A stretch of DNA of 64,000 nt, taken from positions 124,001 through 188,000 of the forward strand of contig NZ_CP047174.1 of assembly GCF_009834185.1 (NCBI RefSeq), written 5' to 3'. A program made the translations under genes and the position numbers. This stretch comes from Rathayibacter sp. VKM Ac-2760. Its GTDB lineage: Bacteria > Actinomycetota > Actinomycetes > Actinomycetales > Microbacteriaceae. The notes below the pieces were generated by a model. That model made no database searches. It saw nothing but the letters and a program-made list of their open reading frames with translations, and was not told the DNA's origin. Positions 25,905-34,961 of the stretch are shown here, piece after piece; within the stretch, counting starts at the first letter, position 1; every line of letters begins with the position of its first letter.

Positions 25905-26984
25905 ATGGCCCCCTCACCGACTCTCTGGCAGCCCCACACTCTGGGACGCCTCGAACTCCCCCACCGCCTCGCCCTCGCGCCCATGACCCGCAGCCGCGCA
26001 CGAGCCGACGGAACCCCGCACGCGTCTGCGGCCGAGTACTACCGTCAGCGCGCCGGCCTCGGCCTCCTGATCTCGGAGGGCACTCAGCCCTCCGCCGCCG
26101 GACAGGGCTTCCTGAACTCCCCCGGCATCCACTCCCCCGAGCAGATCGAGGGCTGGCGCGCGATCGCGGACGCGGTGCACGAGGAGGGCGGCGCCCTGTT
26201 CATCCAGGTGATGCACGCCGGTCGGGTCTCGCACCCCGACAACACCGCGAACGGCAGCGACCCCGTCGGCCCGTCGGCGATCGGTGCCGACGTCGACATG
26301 TTCACACCGACCGGACCGCAGAAGACCCCGGTTCCCCGCGAGCTGACCACCTCGGAGGTCGAGGGCGTCGTCGAGGAGTTCCGTCACGCGGCGGCATCCG
26401 CCGTCGCGGCCGGCGCCGACGGAGTCGAACTGCACGCCGCCAACGGCTTCCTCCTCCACCAGTTCCTCGCCCCGAACGCGAACGTCCGCTCCGACCGGTA
26501 CGGCGGATCCGTCGAGAACCGCGCGCGCCTCGTGGTCGAGGTCGCGCGCGCCGCGGCCGAGGAGATCGGAGCGGATCGCGTCGGGGTGCGGATCTCCCCC
26601 GCGATCGGTCTCGGCGGCCTGGAGGAGGGGACCCCTTCCCAGGTGCTCGAGCAGTACCTCCACCTCGTCTCCGAGCTCGCTCCGCTCGGACTCGCCTACC
26701 TCCACGTCCTGCACCTCGGCGACGACGAGCTGCTCCGGTCGATCCGGAGCGCGTGGCCGACGTCGCTCCTGGTGCTCCGGCCGGGGCAGGAGCGCGATCG
26801 TCTCGGCGACGACGTCGAGGCCGGCCTCGCCGACGTCACGCCGGTCGGACGTCTCGCCCTGGCGAACCCCGACCTCGTCGAGCGCCTGCGCGAGGGCGCC
26901 GCACTCACCGAGGCGGATCCGGCGACGTTCTACGGCGGCGGCGATGAGGGCTACGTCGACTACCCGGTGCTCGCCCGCGCATGA
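25905..26984 (+). CDS. Old-yellow-enzyme NADH:flavin oxidoreductase
   Basis: A 359-residue FMN-dependent ene-reductase of the OYE/NemA family. The N-terminal ALAPMTRSRA segment binds FMN, QVMHAGRVSH carries the His region near the active site, and the HAANGFLLHQFLAPNANVRSD block is diagnostic. SDRYGGSVENRARLVVEV follows. ATG 25905 is preceded by ACGGAGACAG. These enzymes reduce activated C=C bonds, quinones or nitro compounds. Here the substrate may be a plant phenolic or enone released from a glycoside (inference). It is controlled by the divergent TetR. Confidence 0.93.
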   Translation: MAPSPTLWQPHTLGRLELPHRLALAPMTRSRARADGTPHASAAEYYRQRAGLGLLISEGTQPSAAGQGFLNSPGIHSPEQIEGWRAIADAVHEEGGALFIQVMHAGRVSHPDNTANGSDPVGPSAIGADVDMFTPTGPQKTPVPRELTTSEVEGVVEEFRHAAASAVAAGADGVELHAANGFLLHQFLAPNANVRSDRYGGSVENRARLVVEVARAAAEEIGADRVGVRISPAIGLGGLEEGTPSQVLEQYLHLVSELAPLGLAYLHVLHLGDDELLRSIRSAWPTSLLVLRPGQERDRLGDDVEAGLADVTPVGRLALANPDLVERLREGAALTEADPATFYGGGDEGYVDYPVLARA

Positions 26985-27036
26985 GTGAGCCCTGCCGAGT
27001 GCGCCGCGTCGCGCGCTCGGCAGGACGCGCCGGGCA

Positions 27037-27852
27037 TCACCCGCGCAGAACGCGCAGAGTCAGCGACGACTCGACGGTCGCTCCGGCGTGCAGGACGAGT
27101 GGCCCCAGCCCGGCAGGGGGCGCTCCCGGCGGGTGGGACGCCGGCTCGAGGGCGACGGAGTCGACCCGACCGAACCAGGGGGCCTTGGCCGAGCCCCGCC
27201 TCTCCTGCCAGACGTGAGCGTGCGGCAGGACGGACGGATCCCAGGTCAGCTCGAGCACTCCCCCGAGCGGTTCCACCGCGATCCGGATCCCGCCGGAATC
27301 GACCGGCGCACTGCTGAAGCCGCTCCCGCCGAGTGCTGCGACGGCGATCCTCGTCGTTCCGACCGTGACGGACGGGACCCGATCGAAGAGCCGTCCCGCG
27401 AACGCCGGATGCTCGACCCAGGCGAATCGGTGCACCGCATCGGACAGGTTCTGCACGCGCTGCGAGACGACGAGCGCCTCGTCATCCAGCGCGATCGTGC
27501 GGACCAGGGCGAAGGGGACGGTGCGCAGGACGAGGGACGCCCTGAACGTCGTCCCCTCGGACCGCTCGACCGTCCAGTTCCTGCGCGCCGCTTCTCCGTG
27601 GAACTCGTGATGCACTCCGTCGACGTGCCGCTCCTCTCCCGCGTGCGGAAGCAGCACGTTCCAGCCGCCGGCGAAGCGCTGCGCCCAGCCGATCTCGGTG
27701 CGCGGCGCGGCCGAGGGATCCGCCGCGCCGTCCTGCGCGAGGAGCTCCACCGATGACGGCAGATGGCGGATCGAGCGGATCCGCGCGCCGAGTCGGTCGA
27801 TCCGAAGCGAGAGGTCAGCGCTCGCGAGGGAGAAGGCGTCCTGGTGGTGCAT
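27037..27852 (-). CDS. Aldose 1-epimerase (mutarotase) family protein
   Basis: A 271-residue protein of the galactose-mutarotase superfamily, which interconverts alpha and beta anomers of sugars. It is beta-rich, with GWAQRFAGGWNVLLPHAGEE and HHEFHGEAARRNWTVE, the second holding the His region typical of the family, and EHPAFAGRLF further on. The ATG at 27852 has GAAGGG upstream. An ATG at 27870 is an alternative. The gene is divergent from a serine hydrolase around a palindrome. Mutarotation of L-rhamnose or a related sugar would supply the anomer used by the sugar dehydrogenase (inference). Confidence 0.8.
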   Translation of the reverse strand: MHHQDAFSLASADLSLRIDRLGARIRSIRHLPSSVELLAQDGAADPSAAPRTEIGWAQRFAGGWNVLLPHAGEERHVDGVHHEFHGEAARRNWTVERSEGTTFRASLVLRTVPFALVRTIALDDEALVVSQRVQNLSDAVHRFAWVEHPAFAGRLFDRVPSVTVGTTRIAVAALGGSGFSSAPVDSGGIRIAVEPLGGVLELTWDPSVLPHAHVWQERRGSAKAPWFGRVDSVALEPASHPPGAPPAGLGPLVLHAGATVESSLTLRVLRG

Positions 27853-27885
27853 CTCGACCCTTCGTCCCATCGTTCCGATCAATAG

Positions 27886-27900
27886 AATCGAATATCGATT
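27886..27900. promoter_or_regulatory. Palindrome AATCGA-ATA-TCGATT between divergent genes
   Basis: A perfect six-base inverted repeat with a 3-base centre, within an AT-rich stretch between the mutarotase and serine hydrolase starts. It is a candidate operator for a regulator not identified here. Confidence 0.5.
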
Positions 27901-27919
27901 ATTGCGGAATGGAGCGGAC

Positions 27920-29077
27920 ATGAGTGACACCACGACGACGGGACGGAGGGGGTCGGCGAGAGTCGCGCCCGGGCTGGAGTCGGTGGCGACCGCCTTCTAC
28001 TCCACCATCCCCCACGGGTCGGTCGCCGGCTCGGCACTGTCCATCTGGGTGGACGGCGAGGAGGTCGTCGACCTCGCCGCGGGAACGGCCGACGCCTCGG
28101 CCGGCCGCTCGTTCGACGCGACCGCCCTCGTCCCGCTGGCCTCGGTCACGAAGGGGCTGTCGTCGCTCCTGATCGCCGCCCTCGTCGAGCGAGGGGATCT
28201 TCCCGGGTTCGACTCCCCTCTCGCCTCGATCTGGCCCCGGTTCGCGGCGCACGGCAAGGGAGGACTGACCATCGGCGACGTCCTGGCGCATCGGGCGGGC
28301 CTGTCGGCTCCGCGCCGTCCCGTGACGGACGAGCAGCTCTACGATGCGATCGTGTGGGCGGACGAGCTGGCCGAGCAGGAGCCCCTCTGGACCCCCGGGC
28401 GGGGCCATCAGTACCACACGATCTCGCACGGGGCCCTGACGGCGAAGATCGTCGCGGCGGCGGGCGGCGGCTCCTTCAGCGAGGACTTCCGCAGGATCGT
28501 CGCCGATCCGCTCGACGCCGACGTCTGGGTGGGTCTCCCTCGGGAGCAGGACGATCGGGTGGTCCGCATGGTCGTTCCGGGAACCGACGAGGACAGCGCC
28601 GTCTCGACGTTCGAGACCCACCAGGACCACTGGGTCCTCCGAGCGGCCGACCTCGGACGGGACCTCGATCTGATCGAGCTCCTCACGTCGGAGCGGGGCC
28701 GCCGGGCGGCGATCCCCGGCGCGAACGGCCTGGGCACGGCGTCGGGAGTGGCGAAGATCTGGTCGGCCGCCGTCGTGGAGACGGACGGCGTCCGGTTGAT
28801 CTCGGACGAGACGGCGCGGCAGCTGCGGCGGCCCCGGAGCATCGGTGCCCCCGTGTTCGCCGGCGAGCCGCCCTACCAGCACTGGGGGGCCGGAGTGATG
28901 ATCCCCTCGCACTGGCAGTGGTATCTGACGGCGGAGTCCTTCGGCCACGACGGCGCCTTCGGGCAGGTCGCCTTCGCCGACCCGCAGCACCGCGTCGGCT
29001 TCGCCTATCTCACGAACGAGAGCGGCGACTGGGAGCGCGGCCGGTCGATCATCGAGGCGTTCCGCAAGGCCCTCTGA
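27920..29077 (+). CDS. Serine hydrolase of the beta-lactamase/EstB family
   Basis: A 385-residue class-C beta-lactamase-like hydrolase. The SxxK motif is in LASVTKG. The second motif is Tyr in YHTISHG, and a C-terminal GHDGAFG takes the place of the KTG-type motif. That is the usual pattern of esterases such as EstB, not of true beta-lactamases. There is no signal peptide, so it is cytosolic. It could deacylate sugar esters. The gene ends just before a long bidirectional hairpin that separates it from the ABC permeases. Confidence 0.85.
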   Translation: MSDTTTTGRRGSARVAPGLESVATAFYSTIPHGSVAGSALSIWVDGEEVVDLAAGTADASAGRSFDATALVPLASVTKGLSSLLIAALVERGDLPGFDSPLASIWPRFAAHGKGGLTIGDVLAHRAGLSAPRRPVTDEQLYDAIVWADELAEQEPLWTPGRGHQYHTISHGALTAKIVAAAGGGSFSEDFRRIVADPLDADVWVGLPREQDDRVVRMVVPGTDEDSAVSTFETHQDHWVLRAADLGRDLDLIELLTSERGRRAAIPGANGLGTASGVAKIWSAAVVETDGVRLISDETARQLRRPRSIGAPVFAGEPPYQHWGAGVMIPSHWQWYLTAESFGHDGAFGQVAFADPQHRVGFAYLTNESGDWERGRSIIEAFRKAL

Positions 29078-29085
29078 CCGACGGC

Positions 29086-29135
29086 GGGAACGGAGAGAGG
29101 GGGGCGGCCTGCTGGCCGCCCCCCTCTCCGTTCCC
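29086..29135. terminator. Convergent-gene terminator
   Basis: A roughly 22-bp G+C-rich stem with a 2-base bulge and a TGCT loop, placed exactly between the stops of the converging serine hydrolase (29077) and ABC permease (29138). It should work in both directions. Confidence 0.85.
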
Positions 29136-29137
29136 GA

Positions 29138-29962
29138 TCAGCCCTTCAGGCCGCCGGCGAAACCGCGGATGATGTAGCGCTGGAACAGCAGGTACACCGC
29201 CAGGATCGGGATCATCGAGATGATCAGGGACGCGAAGATCAGCGGCCAGTTGTTCACGTACTGCCCGACGAACTGGTAGATCGCCATCGGAATCGTCACC
29301 TGCCCGCTCCCGGCGAGGAAGACGAGCGGTGTGAAGAAGTCGTTCCAGATCCCCACGCTGTTCAGGATGAGGCAGGTGCCGAGAGCTGGACGCAGCAGAG
29401 GGACGACGACGTGCCAGAACGTCCCTAAGGGCGATGTGCCGTCGATCTGAGCCGCCTCCTCGAACTCGAGCGGCACGCTCGAGCGGATGAAGGTCGTCAG
29501 CAGGAAGATCGTGAAGGGCATCTGGACACCGCTGTACACGACGACGAGCGACCAGATCGACCCGAGCAGACCCAGATCGCGCATCTGGACGTAGAGCGGG
29601 ATGAGTGCGAGCTGGAACGGCAGCAGCAGACCGATCAGGAACACGAAGTAGGTCGTCGTCGAGAGCCGGGCCGTGGAGCGCGCCAGCGGATAGGCCGCCA
29701 TGGTGCCGATGACGAGCACGACCAGACACGACACCGACGTGACGATGATGCTCGTGATGATCGATTGGGGCAGCGACGACCCGGTCCACGCGTTGATAAA
29801 GTTGTCGAGTGTGGGGTTCGCGCTCGGGATGAGCGCCGGGGTGAGATCCGCGGTCGGTCTGATCGCGAGATTGATCAGGATGTAGACCGGGATGAGGAAG
29901 ACGATCGTGATGCCGTACGCGAGCACGGTCGATCCGATGCGGGATGTGCGGGTGGTCTTCAT
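29138..29962 (-). CDS. ABC sugar transporter permease, MalG/CUT1 type
   Basis: A 274-residue inner-membrane permease with six hydrophobic segments. The EAA loop that contacts the ATPase is visible as EFEEAAQIDGTSPLGTFWHV. The C-terminus ends in RGFAGGLKG, which is standard for MalG-like proteins. It overlaps the upstream permease by ATGA. Together with that permease and the lipoprotein at 34962-36230 it should form a CUT1 carbohydrate importer. The substrate is probably a rhamnose-containing oligosaccharide or glycoside, judging from the coregulated GH78 (inference). Confidence 0.93.
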   Translation of the reverse strand: MKTTRTSRIGSTVLAYGITIVFLIPVYILINLAIRPTADLTPALIPSANPTLDNFINAWTGSSLPQSIITSIIVTSVSCLVVLVIGTMAAYPLARSTARLSTTTYFVFLIGLLLPFQLALIPLYVQMRDLGLLGSIWSLVVVYSGVQMPFTIFLLTTFIRSSVPLEFEEAAQIDGTSPLGTFWHVVVPLLRPALGTCLILNSVGIWNDFFTPLVFLAGSGQVTIPMAIYQFVGQYVNNWPLIFASLIISMIPILAVYLLFQRYIIRGFAGGLKG

Positions 29963-30909
29963 GATGAGCTGCGCTCCTGTCGTCGCAGAACGGTGAACTG
30001 GATGGCGGCGAGGATCCCGATCGCGATCGCGAGGACCAGGGCGATCGCCGAGGCCCGGCCGTAATCGCCGAACTGCGAGAAGATCTGGTAGATCTGCGTC
30101 GAGATCGTCTGCGTCTGACCGCCGGGGCCGCCGCCCGTCACCGAGAAGATCTGGTCGAAGATCTTCAGGCCGCCGATGAGCCCGAGCATGAGGTTGATGG
30201 TGATCGCCGGGGCGAGCAGAGGCCGGGTGACGAACCAGAAGCGCTTCCAGTAGCCTGCGCCGTCCAGGGCGGCCGCCTCATCGAGCTCCGGCGGCACCCC
30301 CTGCAGCCCGGCGAGGTAGATGACCATGGTCGAGCCTGTGGACTGCCAGATCACCGTGACGACGATGATCCAGAGGGCGATGGTCGGATTGCCGAGGAAG
30401 TCGACCTCGGGAAGGTTCAACGCGGCCAGCACCGAGTTCACGCCTCCGTACCCGGGGGGCCCGAAGATGTACTTGAACAGATAGCCGACCACCAGCGCCG
30501 ACACGACCACGGGCGCGAAGATGATCGTCCGCAGGACGTTGCGGCCGATGACGCTGCCGTTGAGCAGGAGCGCGATCCCGAGTCCGAGCACGTTCTGCCC
30601 GACGACGACGACGAGGGCCAGAAACAGGGTGCGCAGGGCAGCAGCGCCCGCGTCGCCCTCGAAGGCCCTGACGAAGTTGTCGAATCCGACGAAGTCGGCG
30701 TCCGGCATGGCGAAGGACCAGTTCGTGAAGGCCGCCGCCATTCCCTGGACAGTGGGCACGACCATCACGTAGAGGAAGATCGCGAGGGCGGGGAGCGCCA
30801 TCCACCACAGACTCCGGCCGACCGATGGGCGGCGTCGACGTCGGGGGCGAGCGGGAGGTGCGCCGAGTGCTGCGTCCACCACAGGAGGCGTCGTTGAGAT
30901 CTGTGTCAC
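29959..30909 (-). CDS. ABC sugar transporter permease, MalF/CUT1 type
   Basis: A 316-residue permease with six hydrophobic segments and the EAA loop ELDEAAALDGAGYWKRFW. I place the start at GTG 30909 (VTQISTTPP), which has AAAAGG five bases upstream. The longer reading from ATG 30948 would translate through the 19-bp element at 30919-30937 shared with two other promoters, so it is unlikely. The gene heads the two-permease operon. No ATP-binding subunit is encoded here, so it presumably uses a shared MsiK-type ATPase from elsewhere in the genome. Confidence 0.92.
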   Translation of the reverse strand: MTQISTTPPVVDAALGAPPARPRRRRRPSVGRSLWWMALPALAIFLYVMVVPTVQGMAAAFTNWSFAMPDADFVGFDNFVRAFEGDAGAAALRTLFLALVVVVGQNVLGLGIALLLNGSVIGRNVLRTIIFAPVVVSALVVGYLFKYIFGPPGYGGVNSVLAALNLPEVDFLGNPTIALWIIVVTVIWQSTGSTMVIYLAGLQGVPPELDEAAALDGAGYWKRFWFVTRPLLAPAITINLMLGLIGGLKIFDQIFSVTGGGPGGQTQTISTQIYQIFSQFGDYGRASAIALVLAIAIGILAAIQFTVLRRQERSSS

Positions 30910-30918
30910 CTTCGACCT

Positions 30919-30937
30919 TTTTCTAACAGTTGAAACG
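30919..30937 (-). promoter_or_regulatory. Putative IclR-regulon element upstream of the permeases
   Basis: TTTTCTAACAGTTGAAACG aligns with the elements at 32061-32079 and 36307-36325 (core TTCY-N7-GNAACG). The match to the 36307 site continues beyond the core as CATTGCG and ATC. It lies about 10 bases upstream of the GTG start. Confidence 0.55.
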
Positions 30938-31080
30938 CCATTGCGCATCTGTTGACGACAGTAGTCACGGGGATCGGCGGACGCAAGTGCAGCGCGGGCC
31001 GAGCATCGGGAACCCCCTCGCCCTCAATGCACAGCTGGCACCGCCAGGCTTTTCAGGCGCGCCGAACGCCTCCGGTCGAA

Positions 31081-31112
31081 TGGTGGCTCGATCGAGTGGT
31101 GGCTCGGTCGAG
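31081..31112. repeat. Perfectly abutting 16-bp tandem duplication
   Basis: Two copies of TGGTGGCTCG-R-TCGAG differ at one base and end three bases before the stop of the IclR gene. The rest of the 205-base gap back to the permease start holds no gene or convincing terminator. Confidence 0.8.
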
Positions 31113-31114
31113 CG

Positions 31115-31891
31115 TCAGGAGGCGGCCGCGCCCCGATGGCTCTCGAGGACGCTGCGGATCTCGTCAGCGCGCGCCGTCAGGCTCGCGAGCGGAGTGCGGA
31201 ACGCGAGGGCGCTGATGCTGATCGCGCCGATCGGCGGGAGGCCGGGGCCCAGGCGCACCGGCAGCGCGATGCAGTTGACTCCCAGTTCACTCTCCTGATC
31301 GTCGACGCCGTACCCGCGTCGACGCGTCCGCTCCAGCTCGGCCCACAGCTCCTCAGCGGTACCGAGAGTGTGGGGGGTGCGCTTCGGGAACGAGTCCCCC
31401 AGCAGGCTGCGCAGGTCGCACTCCGTGGCGACCGTCTCGGCGAGGAGCACCTTGCCGACTCCGGTGACGTAGGCGGGATTGCGGCCGCCGATGACCGAGG
31501 TCAGCCGGATCGCCCCGGAGGGAGGATCGACCTTCGCCCGGTAGACCACCTCCTGCCCCTCGAGTACAGCGAAGTGCACCGTCTCACCGAAGCGTCGCGA
31601 GAGCTCGTCAAGAGCCGGCTGGATCAGAGCACCCTCTGGCCGGAGGGCGTAGCTGCGGAAGGCGATCCGGTAGAACTCGTCGCCGAGGAGGTAGACCCCT
31701 CGACCGAGTTGCGCCGCGAGGCCGGCGCGCCGGAGCGTGGCGAGGGCGCGGTGCACGGTCGACTTCGTCGCGCCGACACTGTGCGCCACATCCTCGAGCG
31801 TCGCCCCGGTGGGATGCTCGGCCAGAGCGATCAGGACAGCCAGAACGCGGTCGGCGCCGACCAGGCGCTCCTCGTCGGATGGGACGGCCAT
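31115..31891 (-). CDS. IclR family transcriptional regulator
   Basis: A 258-residue IclR-type regulator. The N-terminal winged helix has LEDVAHSVGATKSTVHRALA. The C-terminal effector domain has GETVHFAVLEGQEVVYRAKV and DDQESELGVNCIALPV, the family signature. ATG 31891 is chosen for GGAGG 5 bases upstream. A longer form from 31942 lacks this. It is divergent from the GH78 at 32170 and sits between the permeases and the binding protein. A 19-bp element occurs at three promoters around it, so it is the best candidate for their regulator. Effector probably L-rhamnose or a derivative (inference). Confidence 0.92.
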   Translation of the reverse strand: MAVPSDEERLVGADRVLAVLIALAEHPTGATLEDVAHSVGATKSTVHRALATLRRAGLAAQLGRGVYLLGDEFYRIAFRSYALRPEGALIQPALDELSRRFGETVHFAVLEGQEVVYRAKVDPPSGAIRLTSVIGGRNPAYVTGVGKVLLAETVATECDLRSLLGDSFPKRTPHTLGTAEELWAELERTRRRGYGVDDQESELGVNCIALPVRLGPGLPPIGAISISALAFRTPLASLTARADEIRSVLESHRGAAAS

Positions 31892-32060
31892 CGATCCTCC
31901 TCGAGGGCGAGCACCGCGGTCTTGCGGGGCCGTACCCATCACGTACTCACGAACCCGTCCACGCTAGCGCCTCGTGGGCTCGACCCTTCGTCCCCCATCC
32001 GCGCTGAGCGACGCTCCAGCAGCGGAGCGCCGGGCGGTCAGCCGACATGTCGCATCTTGT

Positions 32061-32079
32061 TATTCCATCAACCGTAACG
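32061..32079. promoter_or_regulatory. Putative IclR-regulon element at the GH78 promoter
   Basis: TATTCCATCAACCGTAACG shares most positions with 36307-36325, including the identical first nine bases. A -10 (TAGAGT, 32090-32095) follows on the plus strand, so the element overlaps the -35 zone of the GH78 promoter and lies between it and the divergent IclR gene. Confidence 0.6.
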
Positions 32080-32169
32080 GCGTTCTGGCTAGAGTGCGAG
32101 GACGACTGTCCCGTGACACTGTCCGCGACCTGTCGACGACAGCATCGCCCTCGAATGGAAGAGACCGAC

Positions 32170-34845
32170 GTGACTCCGATCGCACCCGCTGGACCGACCC
32201 TCGCCTCCCTCGCGGTCACTGATCCGACTCGCGAGAACGCGGAGTCGGTGCTCGAACAGGGGTCCCGATCGGCCTGGATCGCCCTGCCGACCGCTCCCGC
32301 AGCTCGGAACCTCCGCGCGATCGCCCGAGATCGCGTCGACTGGGTGGGCGATGCGCCGCTGGCGCAGGAGTTCACCTCGGAGGGTCCTGTCTGCGCGGTT
32401 CACGCCGACCTCACCGGTCGACTGTTCGAGGACGTCGCCTTCGTCCTCGAACTGGAGTCGGAGACGGGGGACGTGGTCGGGAGTCTCGCCGTCGAGGGCC
32501 CGCAGCACATCTGGGACCGGCACCTGCACTTCATCACCCTCGATCCGCCGGCCCCGCCCGGGCGCTACCGCCTTCGACTGACCCGCTCGCGCGGAGAGGT
32601 CGGCTGGTACACGGGCGAACCGGAGCCTGTGGCGTCGGACGACGGCGTGTCTGCTCAGCCGGCGCGCGGCCGTGCCTTCGCGGGATCCGACCAGGTGCGC
32701 GGAGTGCGCTGCATGGCAGTGGAGACGGTACCCGCGGCCAATCCCCGATTCGCGAAGGAGTTCCGGGTCGAGAGCGCTCCGTCGAGCGCGCATCTCGCCG
32801 CCGTGGTGCTCGGGAACGGCGTCATCACTCTCAATGGGAGCGTTGTCGGGGACGAGCTCCTCGACCCGGCCCCGACCGTGTACTCCGAGCGGGTGCTCTA
32901 CAGGAGCTGGAACATCGCTCCTCTGATACGCGCTGGGTCGAACCTGCTCGAAGTCCAGGCGGGCCGCGGCATGTTCGCTGCACGCGGGGCGAACATCTGG
33001 GGGTGGCACGTCGCACCCTGGCATGCCGAGCCGATGATGAACGCCGTCCTCCTCTGGCGCGACGACGCCGGCGCCCACGCGCTCGGCACCGACAGCGGCT
33101 GGATGGCCGCCCCCAGCGGCACCGTTCTCGAGACGCTCTACGGTGGAGAGACCTCGAGATCGACGGACGAAGCCCCGGACTGGTCGCCGGCTGTCGTCGT
33201 CGCGGGCCCGTCGGGCGTCCTCGAACGGGCCGCACTGCCCCCGACGCGCGAGGCGGGGCGACTGCTCCCCGTCGTCGGCACGAGTCACGGAAGCGCGACC
33301 CTCTACGACTTCGGCCGGGTCGTCACGGGGAAGGTCCTCCTCGACCTCGAGGGGCCAGCGGGCAGCAGTGTCGCGGTCCGCTACGGCGAGTTGCTCTCGC
33401 CGGACGGCCGGGTGGGAGTCGAGAACACGCTCGTCGCGGGCACACCCCAACTCGACGTCCACCGGTTCGAGACGACAGCCGTCGTGTCGGCGTGGTCGGC
33501 CCGGTTCGGCTATCGCGGCTTCCGGTTCGTCGAGGTCGAGGTCTCAGGCGGCGCGGTCGCCTCGACGCCCACCGCGGTCTCGATGCACGCCGACATCGAC
33601 CGGCGCGGCTGGTTCGACTCGGACGAGCCCGTTCTCACCTGGGCCGACGACGCGTTCCGTCGCACCTTCCTGAACAACCTCCAGGGCATCCCGACCGACA
33701 CCCCCGTCTACGAGAAGAACGGCTGGACCGCTGACGCGATGCTGGCGACGGAGGCGGCGCTGCATCAGTTCGACGTCGACGGGTTCCTCGCCAAGTGGCT
33801 GCAGGACCACGCCGACTCGCAGACCGCGGACGGCGAGATCCCGCAGATCGTGCCGACCCCCGGCTTCGGCGAACGGACGGATCCCGCGTGGAGCGGATCG
33901 GCCGTGCTCATTCCATGGCAGCTCTACTGGGAGTCCGGGGACGACGCGGTACTGCGGCAGTGTGCTCCCATGATCGAGAGGTTCGCCGACTCGCTTCTCG
34001 CGATCGCGGGTGACGGGATCTGGCCGATCCGCAGCTGGGGCGACTGGCTCGCTCCCGGGCACTCCATCCCCCCGGAGGGGACGGCTTCCACCGCGACGCT
34101 GATGATGATCACCGTCCTGCAGCATGCGGCGCGCATCCTGGCTCTGGTGGAGCGTCAGGACGCCGCGGACCGGTTCGCCGATGCGGCCACGCGCACGGCC
34201 AGGACGTACCACGAGACGCACTTCGACCCCTCCACGGGGCACTACGCAGTCCAGGGCGTCTCCTATCGCCAGACGATGAACGCGCTGCCGCTCGTCTTCG
34301 GGATCGTCCCCGGGGAGTTCCGCTCGTCCGTCGCCCGCAGCCTCGTGCGCGACATCGAGGACCGGACGCACGGGCACCTGGACGCCGGGGCCATCGGCGC
34401 CCGGTACCTGCCCGACGCACTGAGCATCGCAGGACGGGACGATCTCGCCCTCAGCATCCTGACTTGCAGGACGGCACCGGGCTGGGGCGCCTGGTATGCA
34501 GCGGGAGAGCAGACCCTGAGGGAGTCGTGGGACGCGGACGCCCGTTCACTCAACCACTACTTCCTCGGCGGCGCTCTGAGCTGGGTGCACCAGCGGGTCG
34601 GCGGCCTCCGAGCGGCCGCGCCCGGCTGGACGGTGATCGACGTCGATCCCATTGACGACCCGCGAGTGAGACGGGGGTCGCTGCGTCACCTGACGCCGCA
34701 GGGGCCCGCCGCGCTGACCTGGGCTCGCAGCGACGCCGGCCTCTCCGGGGAGATCGACGTGCCGCCGGGCAGCATCGCCCGTCTCCGGACGGCCGACGGG
34801 GTTCGCGAGTTCCCTCCTGGACGTCATCCGCTCGCGTCCTCCTGA
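32170..34845 (+). CDS. GH78 alpha-L-rhamnosidase (second)
   Basis: An 891-residue GH78 enzyme, quite divergent from the other two copies. The jelly-roll part has [20 protein letters not shown]. The [18 protein letters not shown] block replaces the more usual DFGQN form. The catalytic-region motif reads [15 protein letters not shown], in place of DCPQRDERLGWTGD, and the C-terminal beta domain is complete. This variant is typical of a separate GH78 subgroup and may have another aglycone preference. GTG 32170 is chosen because GGAAGAG lies 7 bases upstream. No signal peptide. It is the only gene between two elements of the putative IclR regulon. Confidence 0.88.
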
Positions 34846-34893
34846 CGGGGCGGGTGGCGATCCACGGGAGCGCCGTCCGCCGCATCCGGACAC

Positions 34894-34935
34894 GACGGAA
34901 GGCACCGTGAGCAGTCGCCCACGATGCCTTCCGTC
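34894..34935. terminator. Convergent-gene terminator
   Basis: GACGGAAGGCA and its exact complement flank a 20-base loop that can itself pair (CGTG/CACG). It lies between the stops of the converging GH78 gene and the binding-protein gene. Confidence 0.8.
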
Positions 34936-34961
34936 CTGAAGGGGCCCCGGTTGATCCCGGA

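Noticed and set aside
31039..31056. Short CTGGC/GCCAG stem followed by TTTT as a terminator
   Set aside because: The T-run is on the plus strand, where no gene ends; it is on the wrong side for the IclR gene.
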